The notes under the pieces are model-generated. The model was not told where the DNA came from and searched no databases. It saw nothing but the letters and a program-made list of their open reading frames with translations. A stretch of 64,000 nt of DNA from an uncultured Bacteroidales bacterium (GTDB lineage: Bacteria > Bacteroidota > Bacteroidia > Bacteroidales > Muribaculaceae). This document shows, piece after piece, positions 7,292-16,168 of the stretch. The stretch covers positions 1-64,000 of the forward strand of contig CAMWPM010000003.1 of the NCBI GenBank assembly GCA_947176235.1, written 5' to 3'. Position 1 is the first letter of the stretch; each line of letters begins with the position of its first letter. Both the position numbers and the translations under genes were made by a program.

Positions 7292-9853
7292 TTAGAAGCT
7301 GCGTGTGCTTTGAGGCTTCGTGTCTGTCAGCTCCTGACATGTTATTGAGCCGTTCACCCTGTCGACAAGCATCGTCGAGCGATAGTAATTTCTGTGGTAG
7401 ACCGTTCCGCCCGCTTCGACGTCATCGTCGCCGAAACTTAGCACTCTTTCGCCCTTGCTGTCCGATATTTCAAGATAGGAAGGCTCCGTCGGATCCAGTG
7501 AGACTTTGACAGTCCAGTCGCCGATTCTCACGCTTCCGTCCGCATTCTTTTCGATTTTTGACAGGCTGCTGCCGTACCGTCCGGTTTCGATTATCGCAAG
7601 GTATCTCACCCTCGTGCCGCGTGGCGCTGAAGCCGTCAGGTGCCACTGCGCCGGATAGGCATCCCCCTGAACGGTTGGTGCTGCCACCCATTCATCAGTC
7701 TGTTTCATCGTCACGGGTCCCGACCCTAAGAGTGTCAGTCGGGCGCGGTAATTCCGGTTTTCATCAGCCGTTTCCGCCACCGATCCGTCCTCGCTTATTT
7801 CAAATTCCACTCTTGAATGGAGAAGCCAGTCAAATTGAGCGTTCTCTGAAGCCTCCAGTTCATCATAGATCACGATTTGTCCGCTCCTGAGCATCACCAC
7901 GTGTCTGTGGTAGAGCGTCAGTGGTGTTGGTCCGAAGCCGTTGGCAGGTATCTGTGCTATTCCGGCGTCAGCAAATGCCTTCACCCACATTTCATCGTTG
8001 CTGATTCCGCAATATGCGTGTGAGGCGTCACCCAGAGCGTATGCCATACTTTCACCCGAAGCGGCGCGGAGGATTCTCCCCCATCCCTCCGTCGAATAGG
8101 GCTGACCTATTCCGTTCACCAGTATAGTGTTGTGAGCACGTGTGTGCCTGTACGACATCAGATTGTGAGCATCGCTGAAATTCTGATAATAGCCCGACGA
8201 CCTGAACACGTCCTCTCCTCCGAAAGTAATATTGAAGGCGTTTTGGCTTGCCGTCGTATGGCTGCCCGACCCGAACGTGCTCGACCTGAATCCGAGTCCC
8301 ACGTCCACGCTCCTCGACGAAAGGCTGGAATGCATCGCCACCTCTCCGCAATCCTTGTTCCAGTGGAGCATATCAATGCCTCCTTCAGGCAGATTGTTGT
8401 ATGATTGCGGTCCGCGGCACACTCGGTAGATTCGCATTTCATAATCCGATTCAACGAGTTTTCCGCATTGCAGGGCGTACCATTCTGCGTAAGGATCCCC
8501 CGTCTGATAAGCAAGGAAGTCAGCCATGGAAGCCATCTGATGATTCGGAGTCTGACGGCTTTCGCTTGCATCTCCGAATCCCACGTTTGAGCCTCCGGGA
8601 GGGCAGGTGAAGCTCATGGCCTTCCCCGCGTTGCGGTACCACGGATGCTGCAGAAAATCAAATCCGGTGATGTACGAAAGCATCAGCGGGACGTAACAGA
8701 GCGTCTGGATATTGGCATTGAAATATCCTGCGCCGTTATGCCACAGGCCGTCACGGTTGAATCCGCCCGCAGGCGCTCTCGACGTCCAGAGTTCATAGAG
8801 ATATTCAAGCATCGGTGCCACGCGACTTTCCTGCTCGGGATTGTCATGGATCACAAGGCACGCCTGGAAGAAGTTTCGGTAATTCTGCTGCCAGAAATGA
8901 TTGTCAAAAATGTGATTTTCTTCATATCCGCGGAAGCTATCGAAGTTTCTTTCTATGGCTGAGGCAAGCCAGCTTTCAGCCCATTGCCGCGTTGAAGCGT
9001 CAAGTCTGAGATAAAGTATGTCATAGCAGGCGGCTACGGTTGCCACCAGGCTCGATGTAGTGAAATTGTCGGAGTAGAGTTCCTGTTCTGTCGGCTGACT
9101 GGCAGCCATGGCTTTTATGATTTCGAGTAATTTCTCAGCATACTCGGGTTGCTGTGTAAGGTAAAAGGCTTGATAAAGATAGTTCGTTGACTGAAGAAGA
9201 GCCTGTGCCTGCCGGTAATGTTTCCTGATGTCGTTGAAGTCGGTCTTAAGCGGTGTGGCGGCTCGGCCTATAAGCGCCTTGTATTCATTATGCTCCTCGA
9301 TATTTTCACGCGCCGCCCCCACGGTGGCTGCCGTGTAGCAGTGAAGGCGGGGATAGCTGTTCGGAAGATGTGACTTGAATGTCTGGTAATCAGGGGTGAC
9401 GAAGCGTTCCACATCATCACTCACTTCAAAATCGTAAGTTTCTCCCCACTCGCCGCTGTTTCCGTCGGCGTCGACCGATCTGAATCGCCAGTACCAGCTG
9501 CCGCTGTGAAGGATTTCATGCACGTTGTACATCAGCCACTTCTGAGCCTTGCTTCGGCTCACGTGTCCTGATGCAAATGTAGGATCGTCCGATAGCTCGA
9601 TCTCCACATATTCGCCGGTCACCATTCCTTGCGGAACGATGAGTGGTGCGGGATTGATGTATATCTCATTGCACGACCGGGGATATGGCACAGTGCGGAT
9701 CTTCTGATGATATTCATCCTCCCATCCCACCGATGGCATCTCCTCCGTGGGCGCAGATGGTTCCGGTACATCCGGAATGCTATGATCGCTGCACGAGGGC
9801 AATGACGCCGCCGTTATTGTCAGTCCTATTAGTGCTTTGAGATTTTTTTTCAT
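7292..9853 (-). CDS. Heparinase II/III-type polysaccharide lyase, lipoprotein
   Basis: Starting at MKKNLKALIG gives 853 residues with a lipobox ending at the Cys of SLPSC, so the enzyme is lipid-anchored. The N-terminal third matches the HepII_N (DUF4962) layout: a fibronectin-like part with SGSWYWRFRSVD, then an alpha-barrel with SYPRLHCYTA. The C-terminal half is the heparinase II/III beta-sandwich (YRHTRAHNTILVNG). Comparing with Pedobacter heparinase II (His202, Tyr257, His406 from memory), the equivalent residues appear to be H319 (DNHFW), Y377 (GAGYFN) and H532 (GSGSHTT), with nearly the same spacing. It should cut uronic-acid-containing chains by beta-elimination, giving unsaturated uronates for the GH88 enzyme. 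The family (PL21, PL33 or a relative) and substrate cannot be fixed by eye. It differs strongly from the other lyase of the operon. Confidence 0.88.
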   Translation of the reverse strand: MKKNLKALIGLTITAASLPSCSDHSIPDVPEPSAPTEEMPSVGWEDEYHQKIRTVPYPRSCNEIYINPAPLIVPQGMVTGEYVEIELSDDPTFASGHVSRSKAQKWLMYNVHEILHSGSWYWRFRSVDADGNSGEWGETYDFEVSDDVERFVTPDYQTFKSHLPNSYPRLHCYTAATVGAARENIEEHNEYKALIGRAATPLKTDFNDIRKHYRQAQALLQSTNYLYQAFYLTQQPEYAEKLLEIIKAMAASQPTEQELYSDNFTTSSLVATVAACYDILYLRLDASTRQWAESWLASAIERNFDSFRGYEENHIFDNHFWQQNYRNFFQACLVIHDNPEQESRVAPMLEYLYELWTSRAPAGGFNRDGLWHNGAGYFNANIQTLCYVPLMLSYITGFDFLQHPWYRNAGKAMSFTCPPGGSNVGFGDASESRQTPNHQMASMADFLAYQTGDPYAEWYALQCGKLVESDYEMRIYRVCRGPQSYNNLPEGGIDMLHWNKDCGEVAMHSSLSSRSVDVGLGFRSSTFGSGSHTTASQNAFNITFGGEDVFRSSGYYQNFSDAHNLMSYRHTRAHNTILVNGIGQPYSTEGWGRILRAASGESMAYALGDASHAYCGISNDEMWVKAFADAGIAQIPANGFGPTPLTLYHRHVVMLRSGQIVIYDELEASENAQFDWLLHSRVEFEISEDGSVAETADENRNYRARLTLLGSGPVTMKQTDEWVAAPTVQGDAYPAQWHLTASAPRGTRVRYLAIIETGRYGSSLSKIEKNADGSVRIGDWTVKVSLDPTEPSYLEISDSKGERVLSFGDDDVEAGGTVYHRNYYRSTMLVDRVNGSITCQELTDTKPQSTRSF

Positions 9854-9949
9854 ATAGTTTCCTTTAATGATTTTCCGGGGAGACGGGGGCTCGCGGGTTT
9901 CCGAGCCCCCATCCCTCCGAATAATCAATAGTAATTAGGGGTTGTTATC

Positions 9950-11512
9950 TTATTCAAAGATTGTGAACATCGGACGTACGAGACCTGACTGATTATTCTG
10001 AGTTGAGACATTAATTCCCGAGGATTGCCAGTCCACCCATTTGCTATCTGCTACATTAAGGCGTACACCTGACACATTTCCGCTTTCGTTAACCGATGAA
10101 GATACATAATTGACAGTAGCAATCGGATTGCGGTCAAAGAGGTTGTCCTGAGGGAAGAGAGCCTTGAAGCTTGTGGTGCCGGTTGCTGCGTCTCCAGTAT
10201 GGGATGTTCCGATCAACCCGAACCATGTTTCGAGCTGAGGAAGTGAGGGTACGTACCAGGCTGTCACGTTTTCTCCGGTTGTCTTGTTCTTTGCGCTCCA
10301 GTCTGCCCAGGCTACACCGATATCTGAGATCTTGACATCCTGATTATTCATCAGCGTCAGCATCGATCCGTTGGGTGCCGTTTCCTTTTCAAGATCTGTT
10401 ATAGTTCCGCTGCCGAATGACTTACGACCGGAAGTGATATTGCTGAGTGCGACGGCATAGCCCTTGATTGTTTTGCCGGCGAACTCCGAGGGATAGTAGC
10501 TGAGATCATCTCCGTTCTGTGCGCCCATAGCGAATATCACTGCCACGGCATCATCCTTGCTTGCGACTACATTTCCGGAGGCGTCCACGAAGCTGCCGAC
10601 CTCCATCTCGATCGGCTTGTTGGGATCGTTCTCGTAGATGCCGTCGATTGTGATCGTTACGTCAAGATCCTGCATGGGGGCTGCACCGAGCTCTGCCTCA
10701 AGATTGATCTGGAAGTTAGCGTCGGTCGGCACTTTATTAGCCGGGATGGTGTACGTCAGTTCCTTCGCACCTGTAGCCTTGATTGTGATAGGCTGCTTGA
10801 GGTAGCTGCTTGACTGTGTGCCGAATATGTAGGAGGTGAACCAAGCTCCGGCTGTGGGTGCGAACGAAGTGTTCTCATACACCAGTGCCACAGTGCTCTT
10901 TGTCGTTCCGGAAAGAACGCTGTAGCCTGTCGGCGTGCTGTAGCTTACGTTCAGGTTTGTGCACCCCTCTGCCATCTCGGGATTATTCGGAGTAAAGGAA
11001 ATCTTGGTGAACGGACGTACAAGCTCCACCGACGAGTTTCCCTGGAATGTGATCAGCTTGCCTGCGAAGGCGTCACATGCGGCGATTGAGTTCTCATTGG
11101 AAAGATCAAACTGCTTGATGGCATAGCGCACGTTCAGGAGATCCTCGGTATTATAGGTCTTCTGTGCGCCTTCTGCTGTCGGAACGTATTCTGCCCAGAA
11201 GAGTGCCTGCACTGCGCCATCTTCCTGCTCCTTGCCCGTGATGGTGAAGGTTGCTGTTCCGTCTACCACACTCAATGTCTTCTGGCTTCCCACGATGGCG
11301 TTGTTTTCATCGATAAGCTGCATGATGCACTTCATTTCATAGCCCTCGATGCTTTCCACTCCATTTGCTGCGCGTGAGGCAGGCTGATTCGTTCTCACGG
11401 ATACTTCGATGTCGGTGAACACTGTGCTGTCGGGCAGAACTTCTTCGTTGCCACAGCTTGTCACAGCGGTCATCGCGGCCAGTGCTAAGGCCGAATAAAT
11501 CACTTTTTTCAT
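9950..11512 (-). CDS. Fimbrillin-like surface lipoprotein
   Basis: A 520-residue lipoprotein (lipobox ending at the Cys of TAVTSC) predicted to be mostly beta-strand. The start FTDIEVSVRTNQPASRA, the two-domain Ig-like layout and the family-like segment VELVRPFTKISFTPNN resemble Bacteroidales fimbrillin (DUF6562/FimB-Mfa) proteins. Such proteins form or anchor thin surface fimbriae. Here the gene is between two polysaccharide lyases and shares their transcript, so a second possibility is a PUL surface glycan-binding protein built on a fimbrillin fold. The C-terminal region NQSGLVRPMFTIFE contains strand-like residues that could serve donor-strand exchange, but this is speculation. Upstream gap is 34 bases. 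Confidence 0.7.
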   Translation of the reverse strand: MKKVIYSALALAAMTAVTSCGNEEVLPDSTVFTDIEVSVRTNQPASRAANGVESIEGYEMKCIMQLIDENNAIVGSQKTLSVVDGTATFTITGKEQEDGAVQALFWAEYVPTAEGAQKTYNTEDLLNVRYAIKQFDLSNENSIAACDAFAGKLITFQGNSSVELVRPFTKISFTPNNPEMAEGCTNLNVSYSTPTGYSVLSGTTKSTVALVYENTSFAPTAGAWFTSYIFGTQSSSYLKQPITIKATGAKELTYTIPANKVPTDANFQINLEAELGAAPMQDLDVTITIDGIYENDPNKPIEMEVGSFVDASGNVVASKDDAVAVIFAMGAQNGDDLSYYPSEFAGKTIKGYAVALSNITSGRKSFGSGTITDLEKETAPNGSMLTLMNNQDVKISDIGVAWADWSAKNKTTGENVTAWYVPSLPQLETWFGLIGTSHTGDAATGTTSFKALFPQDNLFDRNPIATVNYVSSSVNESGNVSGVRLNVADSKWVDWQSSGINVSTQNNQSGLVRPMFTIFE

Positions 11513-11546
11513 TGATTTGAATTGTTAGTTGTTGATATTTTGTTTT

Positions 11547-12548
11547 TTATAATATTCCTAAATCTACGTGTAGCGTACCGTCATAATCAGGATCCACGTT
11601 AACTCCGCCTTCACTCGACACGGTAAGGAATCTTCCCTTTATAGTCGTGTTGTAGCCGGCTTGCATCTGAATGTTGATCGGACAGTTTGACACTATCTCG
11701 TTGTTCTCGTTGATTATTTCAAGTTCGGCAGGGATTATTGTGCCCTCAGGCGTGCACATGATATAGTCGAACGCGATTCTCAGTTCATGCTCTTCGGTCG
11801 TTGTCACATTGCTCAGACGGCTCTGATAGCTGATGAAGTTGAGCATGTTTTTCGGCGTCTGCTCCATCACGTTGTAGCCGGTTGCAATATATCCTGCGTA
11901 TCTCAGTCGTGCCGTGAAAGTCGTGCCGTTGATCATGCCGCTCGCCACTCTTCGCTGGAATGCCGCTACGTCCGTGGTGATCAGCTCGTATCTTCCCACT
12001 GGGCGTACAAGTTCCACGTCGATCATCACTTTTTCCTGCCAGCTTGATGCGTACGGACGGAGATCCAATTCTGCCAGGGCGTCGAAGGCATCCTTGTAGT
12101 CCGTGTTGGCTATGTAGGATTTAACGGGAAGGACTGGAGTGAGAGTCTCCACGTCATAGAAGAGATCCTTTTCCGGTTCATCGGTTCTCACATAGTCGCT
12201 CCACACCATTAGCTTGTAATTTCGTGCGTGCAGACGCATGTTGACCGGTACAAACAGTTCTGTTTCCGTGCCGTCGTCAGGAACGAATATCTCCTGGCGT
12301 TCCTCCGTACGGTAGCTCTCCCCCACTGCCTCTATCACGAAGCGATGGGAATAGTCGCTGATCGGGCGACCGCTGGTTGGCTGATACTCGTCACGCTGAG
12401 GTAATTTGAGCTTCAGATTCAGCGTTGCGTTCACGATTACCTCCGTGGGATCCTCACCTGCTCCTTCGGGATACTCATGGAGAGTGCATGATGTCGGAAT
12501 AACCGTCATGAGGCTTATGACAAATGATATTAGTGATATCTTCTTCAT
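11547..12548 (-). CDS. Mfa2/FimB-like (DUF6562-type) lipoprotein
   Basis: This 333-residue lipoprotein (lipobox ending at the Cys of IPTSC) has the features of fimbrial anchor or minor-pilin proteins of Bacteroidales: a first beta-domain with HRFVIEAVGE and ARNYKLMVWSDYV, then a segment with VELVRPVGRYELITTD, also found in modified form in the downstream fimbrillin-like protein. It begins 2 bases after the DUF3575 gene, and the fimbrillin-like gene starts 34 bases after its end, the usual order DUF3575, anchor, fimbrillin. In known systems the Mfa2/FimB member anchors the fimbria and limits its length. Its role inside a PUL operon is unknown. Confidence 0.72.
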   Translation of the reverse strand: MKKISLISFVISLMTVIPTSCTLHEYPEGAGEDPTEVIVNATLNLKLKLPQRDEYQPTSGRPISDYSHRFVIEAVGESYRTEERQEIFVPDDGTETELFVPVNMRLHARNYKLMVWSDYVRTDEPEKDLFYDVETLTPVLPVKSYIANTDYKDAFDALAELDLRPYASSWQEKVMIDVELVRPVGRYELITTDVAAFQRRVASGMINGTTFTARLRYAGYIATGYNVMEQTPKNMLNFISYQSRLSNVTTTEEHELRIAFDYIMCTPEGTIIPAELEIINENNEIVSNCPINIQMQAGYNTTIKGRFLTVSSEGGVNVDPDYDGTLHVDLGIL

Positions 12549-12550
12549 GA

Positions 12551-13327
12551 TTATAGCGTGTAACTTAAGGTGAGTGCCACACGTGTGGGACCGACATAAT
12601 TTCGTGTTCTCTTGGATAGTAGGGCTCCGTTGGTCACGTTATAGTAAGTATTGTAAGCCATGTTGAGATAGCCCGCGCCCACTGTCACTTCTGCGGCCCA
12701 GCCTCTCCCCAGACGTTTCGTGTACGTGTAGTTGAGACTGATTCCCGTGAGGGGGCGCCCGGTGTCCTGATAGCGGTGCTGGTCATGGCGCATGTTGAAC
12801 CACGCTACAGCCACATCCGCTCCCACGGCATGTCCGTCGGCTATTTCACCGAAATGATATTTCACCCCGGGCTGCAGTGCCACCGTGCGAAGTCCGTTAT
12901 CAGGCTTCCAGTCCCACAGACTCCACGCCACCGGGATCTCTACGGTCAGGTGCTGTGCAACTTCTATTTCGTATGCCAGATTAAGGATCGCCACCGCATC
13001 GTATGCCACATTTGTCTTGATAGCCATGTACCTGCTCATTGTGTTGAATAAGGCGATTTCCTTCTTGGTCACTGCTTTCTGGTTTTTATTTGCCGCAGCC
13101 TTTGCATTTGAAGCGTTCACCTTTTTTCCGTTGCTCTGCACGTTTCCGGTCGCTTTTGCAGTCTTGTCCTGCTTTTTCCCTGCAGCGTCAGCATTCTGCC
13201 CTGCCTTGATCTGGATGGTCGTCTTTTCCTTCTTAGCCGACGTCCTGACCTTGGGCTTTTGGGCTGACGCTGTTGCAGCAAGAGCGCTCAACAGTATGAC
13301 TGCCGTTATTCTTAATATTCGTTTCAT
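12551..13327 (-). CDS. DUF3575 outer-membrane beta-barrel protein with a basic linker
   Basis: A 258-residue protein with a cleavable signal peptide (ending TASAQ), then about 75 residues rich in Lys, Ala, Asn and Gln, and then a DUF3575 domain from MAIKTNVAYDAVAILN to the C-terminal strand VALTLSYTL. DUF3575 proteins are small predicted beta-barrels that accompany fimbrial (Mfa/Fim) genes in Bacteroidales. Conserved segments visible are NLAYEIEVAQHLTVEIPVAW, LQPGVKYHF and LNYTYTKRLGRGWAAE. The long basic spacer before the barrel is unusual and may sit in the periplasm near peptidoglycan. It precedes the Mfa2-like gene by 2 bases. Confidence 0.8.
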   Translation of the reverse strand: MKRILRITAVILLSALAATASAQKPKVRTSAKKEKTTIQIKAGQNADAAGKKQDKTAKATGNVQSNGKKVNASNAKAAANKNQKAVTKKEIALFNTMSRYMAIKTNVAYDAVAILNLAYEIEVAQHLTVEIPVAWSLWDWKPDNGLRTVALQPGVKYHFGEIADGHAVGADVAVAWFNMRHDQHRYQDTGRPLTGISLNYTYTKRLGRGWAAEVTVGAGYLNMAYNTYYNVTNGALLSKRTRNYVGPTRVALTLSYTL

Positions 13328-13352
13328 TTCCGAGTTTGATTCTTATGCAGCG

Positions 13353-15956
13353 TTAGATTTCAAGTTCCGGCACCTCATCTTCCAGAATCGTCTGGTAACC
13401 TACTTCATTCACTGTCGTCTCCTGACCTTTATAGCTGATGTTCACATCCTCCTTCGTGCTTCTGATATAGAACGAGGGTGCTCCCTCAGGGCTGAGATTG
13501 ACACTGATCAGGTAGCCTGCGAATTTGATTCTGCCGTCTGAGAGTATCTCTGGATCCTTTGCCGGATGCTTCTGTGCGTGCGTATTGACACACGTGGCGA
13601 AACGGTAGGTCTGCATGGGCTCCGATTCAGCGGTAAAATGCCAGTGATTCGGATAAGGCTTGAAGTTTCCTTTGTCATCTGAGCGTAGCCAGTTCACCGC
13701 GGGTTCTTTGAATGTGTCAGTCGTGTCTGTTTTCAGTTTGCCGCTGGCGAAGAGGTAGGCGTCGGATGCTCCGCCCTTGTTCGTTGCTGTGATGTGAACG
13801 AATCGGTCGTTCGACGTATCCAGATCCATCGGATTTGCAACCGTATGCAGCTGATAGGTCCAGGTGATCGGTTGATCAGCCACAAGCTCGTCATAGATGA
13901 ATATACATCCTGTATTGCCGAGCGTGACGATGTGACGGCGGTATTTCTTCACGTGGTTCTCCGTATCCCATCCGTTCTCGGGTGTATAGGCTACGTCCGA
14001 CTGCTCGCCGCGCTCAAGCCAGAGCGGGGAAATCACCGGTCCGTAGGCGTTGGATGCGTCACCCAGCACGTAGCCCAGACGCTCGCTCATATAGTAGCGC
14101 GGGATCCAGCCATACCCCTCCACGCCAATTTTCTGACCCATTCCGTTGGCGAGAATGGTATTGTGTCCGAATGTTCCGCGATGGCATATCATCGAATGTT
14201 TGTCGGTGAACTCGATATGATGTCCTGCGCTGTAGAAGAGAGGTTTGCCTCCGAAGAATGTATTGAAGGCATTCTGATTGGCGAGTGCGTGCGAAGTTGA
14301 CCCGTAGGGCGAGCTTCTGAAGCTCCACATCGCATTTCCTCCAACTCGGTCCCAGTTGGTTATCCATGATGCAAGTCCGGTTTCCGGGAATACGTAGCCG
14401 TGATCCAGCTCCGGCAGACCGGGACCGTCGGGCAGCGGCTTTTCACACTGCAGTCGGAACCAACCCAGATCACTGGGCTTGGATAGAACGGCTTTTTTCA
14501 GGTACAACGAATCGGCTTTAAGTGTTCGTCTCACAAAATCCGCTGCATAGCTGTTGCCTTTCAGACGTGCCATGGCATCAAGCTGTCCGATACGGGCTGC
14601 ATTCGGCCTCCCTACGTTCTGATGACTCGATCCGTTTCCTCCCGACTTTGAGAACGGGGGCTGCTGGTACATCATGTACATGATATTGCCGTCGTACCAC
14701 GGATCGCTGAAGAAATCGAATCCTGTGATTCGGCTGTAGAGGTACGGCAGATCCACCAGAGTCTTGGTGTTGACCGTGAAATAGGAGTCTCCGTTATGCC
14801 AGCCGCCATCCTTGTTCAGTCCGGGGAAACGCGCGAGCCACAGGTTGTAGCAATAGTCCGCCCATAATTCCGATTCGGGAAGATGCCCGAGTGTGGCAAG
14901 TGCTGCCATTGACGTGATTCTCAGTGTCATCTGCCAGATATGATTCTCGGCAATATGATTCTCTACATTATTGTTGAAGCGGGCATACATTTTCGCGCCT
15001 TTATCCTTCACCTCATTGAGGAGTATCTGTTTCTGATCATCCGTCAGCTGATTGTAGAATGAATCGAACGCGAGCGATGCCAGTGATAGCATTGTTCCGT
15101 CATTGAAGTCACCCTTCACATTCTTGTTCTGTGACCATCCGCACATCGTGGTGATTCTTTTCACTGCCTCATCGGCATACTTCTTGTCCTTCGTGAGCAG
15201 ATAAGCATAAATCAGGGCGGTGCAGTTCTTTTCCTCCGCATCGATTATCTTTCGGCTCTCGCGCGTCAGATAAGAATTACGCTGCATGTCGTTCTTCAGA
15301 TTCTTGAGGTTGTCTGTTCGGATATCCTCTATGCGTTGCATCGGGGTCGACATCACTTTATCAGCTTCCTCAAGGTACCATTCTGCATCCTGTTTACCCT
15401 TCGAGCGTCCGATGAATGAATCCCAGTCGGATGCGTCAACAAGGATACGCGGATGCGCAGTCGGCAGCTTCGCTTTCATCTCGCTGTAGGATGGCGGCAT
15501 GAACTTTTCTCCATTATCGGCTACCGTCACTTTATAGACAGGACTCCACGCATCCGCGCCGTCCTCTCCTATGTACGAATATTGCCAGTACCAGTCTCCG
15601 TTTGTCAGATCCTTTTCCGGATTGTACATGGGCCATATGGTCTCAACCACCCTGACGTCTTTCTTCATCTCCTTATCTGGTGAGTAGCGCAGACGGTATT
15701 TGAGTTTTGATTTATCCACCTTTTTCACTTTGCTCTCGAAGCCGTCGAGAGGCGCACCTCCTCCGCGTGCCCATACGGGAAGGGGCCATTGGAAGGAGAT
15801 CTTTCTGTCGTCGAGCGATGACCCGTCAGCCGGGTAGGGAGTGTCTCGGCTTTCATGCATCATGCTCACTTCCTTAATTTCTATGTTGGCCTGAGCCTGT
15901 GCATCAATGACTGGCAAGCTCAGTAGTGTCATTACTGTCAGCAATATCTTTTTCAT
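13353..15956 (-). CDS. Heparinase II/III-type polysaccharide lyase, secreted; first gene of the operon
   Basis: Started at MKKILLTVMTL the protein has 867 residues and a cleavable signal peptide (ending AQAQA) without a lipobox cysteine, so it may be periplasmic while its paralogue is lipid-anchored. The layout is the same: HepII_N/DUF4962 region (WYWQYSYIGEDG, TAHPRILVDA), alpha-barrel, then heparinase II/III sandwich (FGHNTILANG). Residues expected for catalysis are H339 (ENHIW), Y392 (GDSYFT) and H556 (STSHALANQNAF). Chain identity with the other lyase is clear but low, so the two probably act on different linkages or at different stages. A -7 element lies about 40 bases before the start, making this the promoter-proximal gene of the SusCD operon. 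Confidence 0.88.
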   Translation of the reverse strand: MKKILLTVMTLLSLPVIDAQAQANIEIKEVSMMHESRDTPYPADGSSLDDRKISFQWPLPVWARGGGAPLDGFESKVKKVDKSKLKYRLRYSPDKEMKKDVRVVETIWPMYNPEKDLTNGDWYWQYSYIGEDGADAWSPVYKVTVADNGEKFMPPSYSEMKAKLPTAHPRILVDASDWDSFIGRSKGKQDAEWYLEEADKVMSTPMQRIEDIRTDNLKNLKNDMQRNSYLTRESRKIIDAEEKNCTALIYAYLLTKDKKYADEAVKRITTMCGWSQNKNVKGDFNDGTMLSLASLAFDSFYNQLTDDQKQILLNEVKDKGAKMYARFNNNVENHIAENHIWQMTLRITSMAALATLGHLPESELWADYCYNLWLARFPGLNKDGGWHNGDSYFTVNTKTLVDLPYLYSRITGFDFFSDPWYDGNIMYMMYQQPPFSKSGGNGSSHQNVGRPNAARIGQLDAMARLKGNSYAADFVRRTLKADSLYLKKAVLSKPSDLGWFRLQCEKPLPDGPGLPELDHGYVFPETGLASWITNWDRVGGNAMWSFRSSPYGSTSHALANQNAFNTFFGGKPLFYSAGHHIEFTDKHSMICHRGTFGHNTILANGMGQKIGVEGYGWIPRYYMSERLGYVLGDASNAYGPVISPLWLERGEQSDVAYTPENGWDTENHVKKYRRHIVTLGNTGCIFIYDELVADQPITWTYQLHTVANPMDLDTSNDRFVHITATNKGGASDAYLFASGKLKTDTTDTFKEPAVNWLRSDDKGNFKPYPNHWHFTAESEPMQTYRFATCVNTHAQKHPAKDPEILSDGRIKFAGYLISVNLSPEGAPSFYIRSTKEDVNISYKGQETTVNEVGYQTILEDEVPELEI

Positions 15957-15994
15957 GATATTAATGATTGGATTTTTATTCATTTTTCACATTG

Positions 15995-16002
15995 CAAAAT
16001 TA
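15995..16002 (-). promoter_or_regulatory. Bacteroidetes -7 element (TAATTTTG) of the lyase-SusCD operon
   Basis: On the minus strand the octamer fits TAnnTTTG and lies 38 bases before the start of the first lyase. TTG at 16020-16022 could act as the -33 element, with a short 17-base spacer. Confidence 0.5.
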
Positions 16003-16168
16003 CCATCATTTTTCACCGGCAACGTTAATTACTGATTTATATCATTCAAAATTGATTCAACTTGGTTTAGTTTTTGTCTAAAATTGCTTTATTTTTGTTG
16101 AAAACATCGGCTTAAAGCCTGTTTTTAGGCATTTTAAGGTTTCATTTGGTGTTGACTGACTGACAGAA

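Noticed and set aside
7248-7340. An upstream in-frame start for SusC
   Set aside because: It would put 31 polar residues before a standard signal peptide, and part of it lies inside the end of the upstream lyase gene.
16085-16135. A hairpin (GGCTTTAAGCC and neighbours) as terminator of the maturase gene
   Set aside because: The stem is only five or six pairs and the following T run is short, so I could not support it as a terminator.
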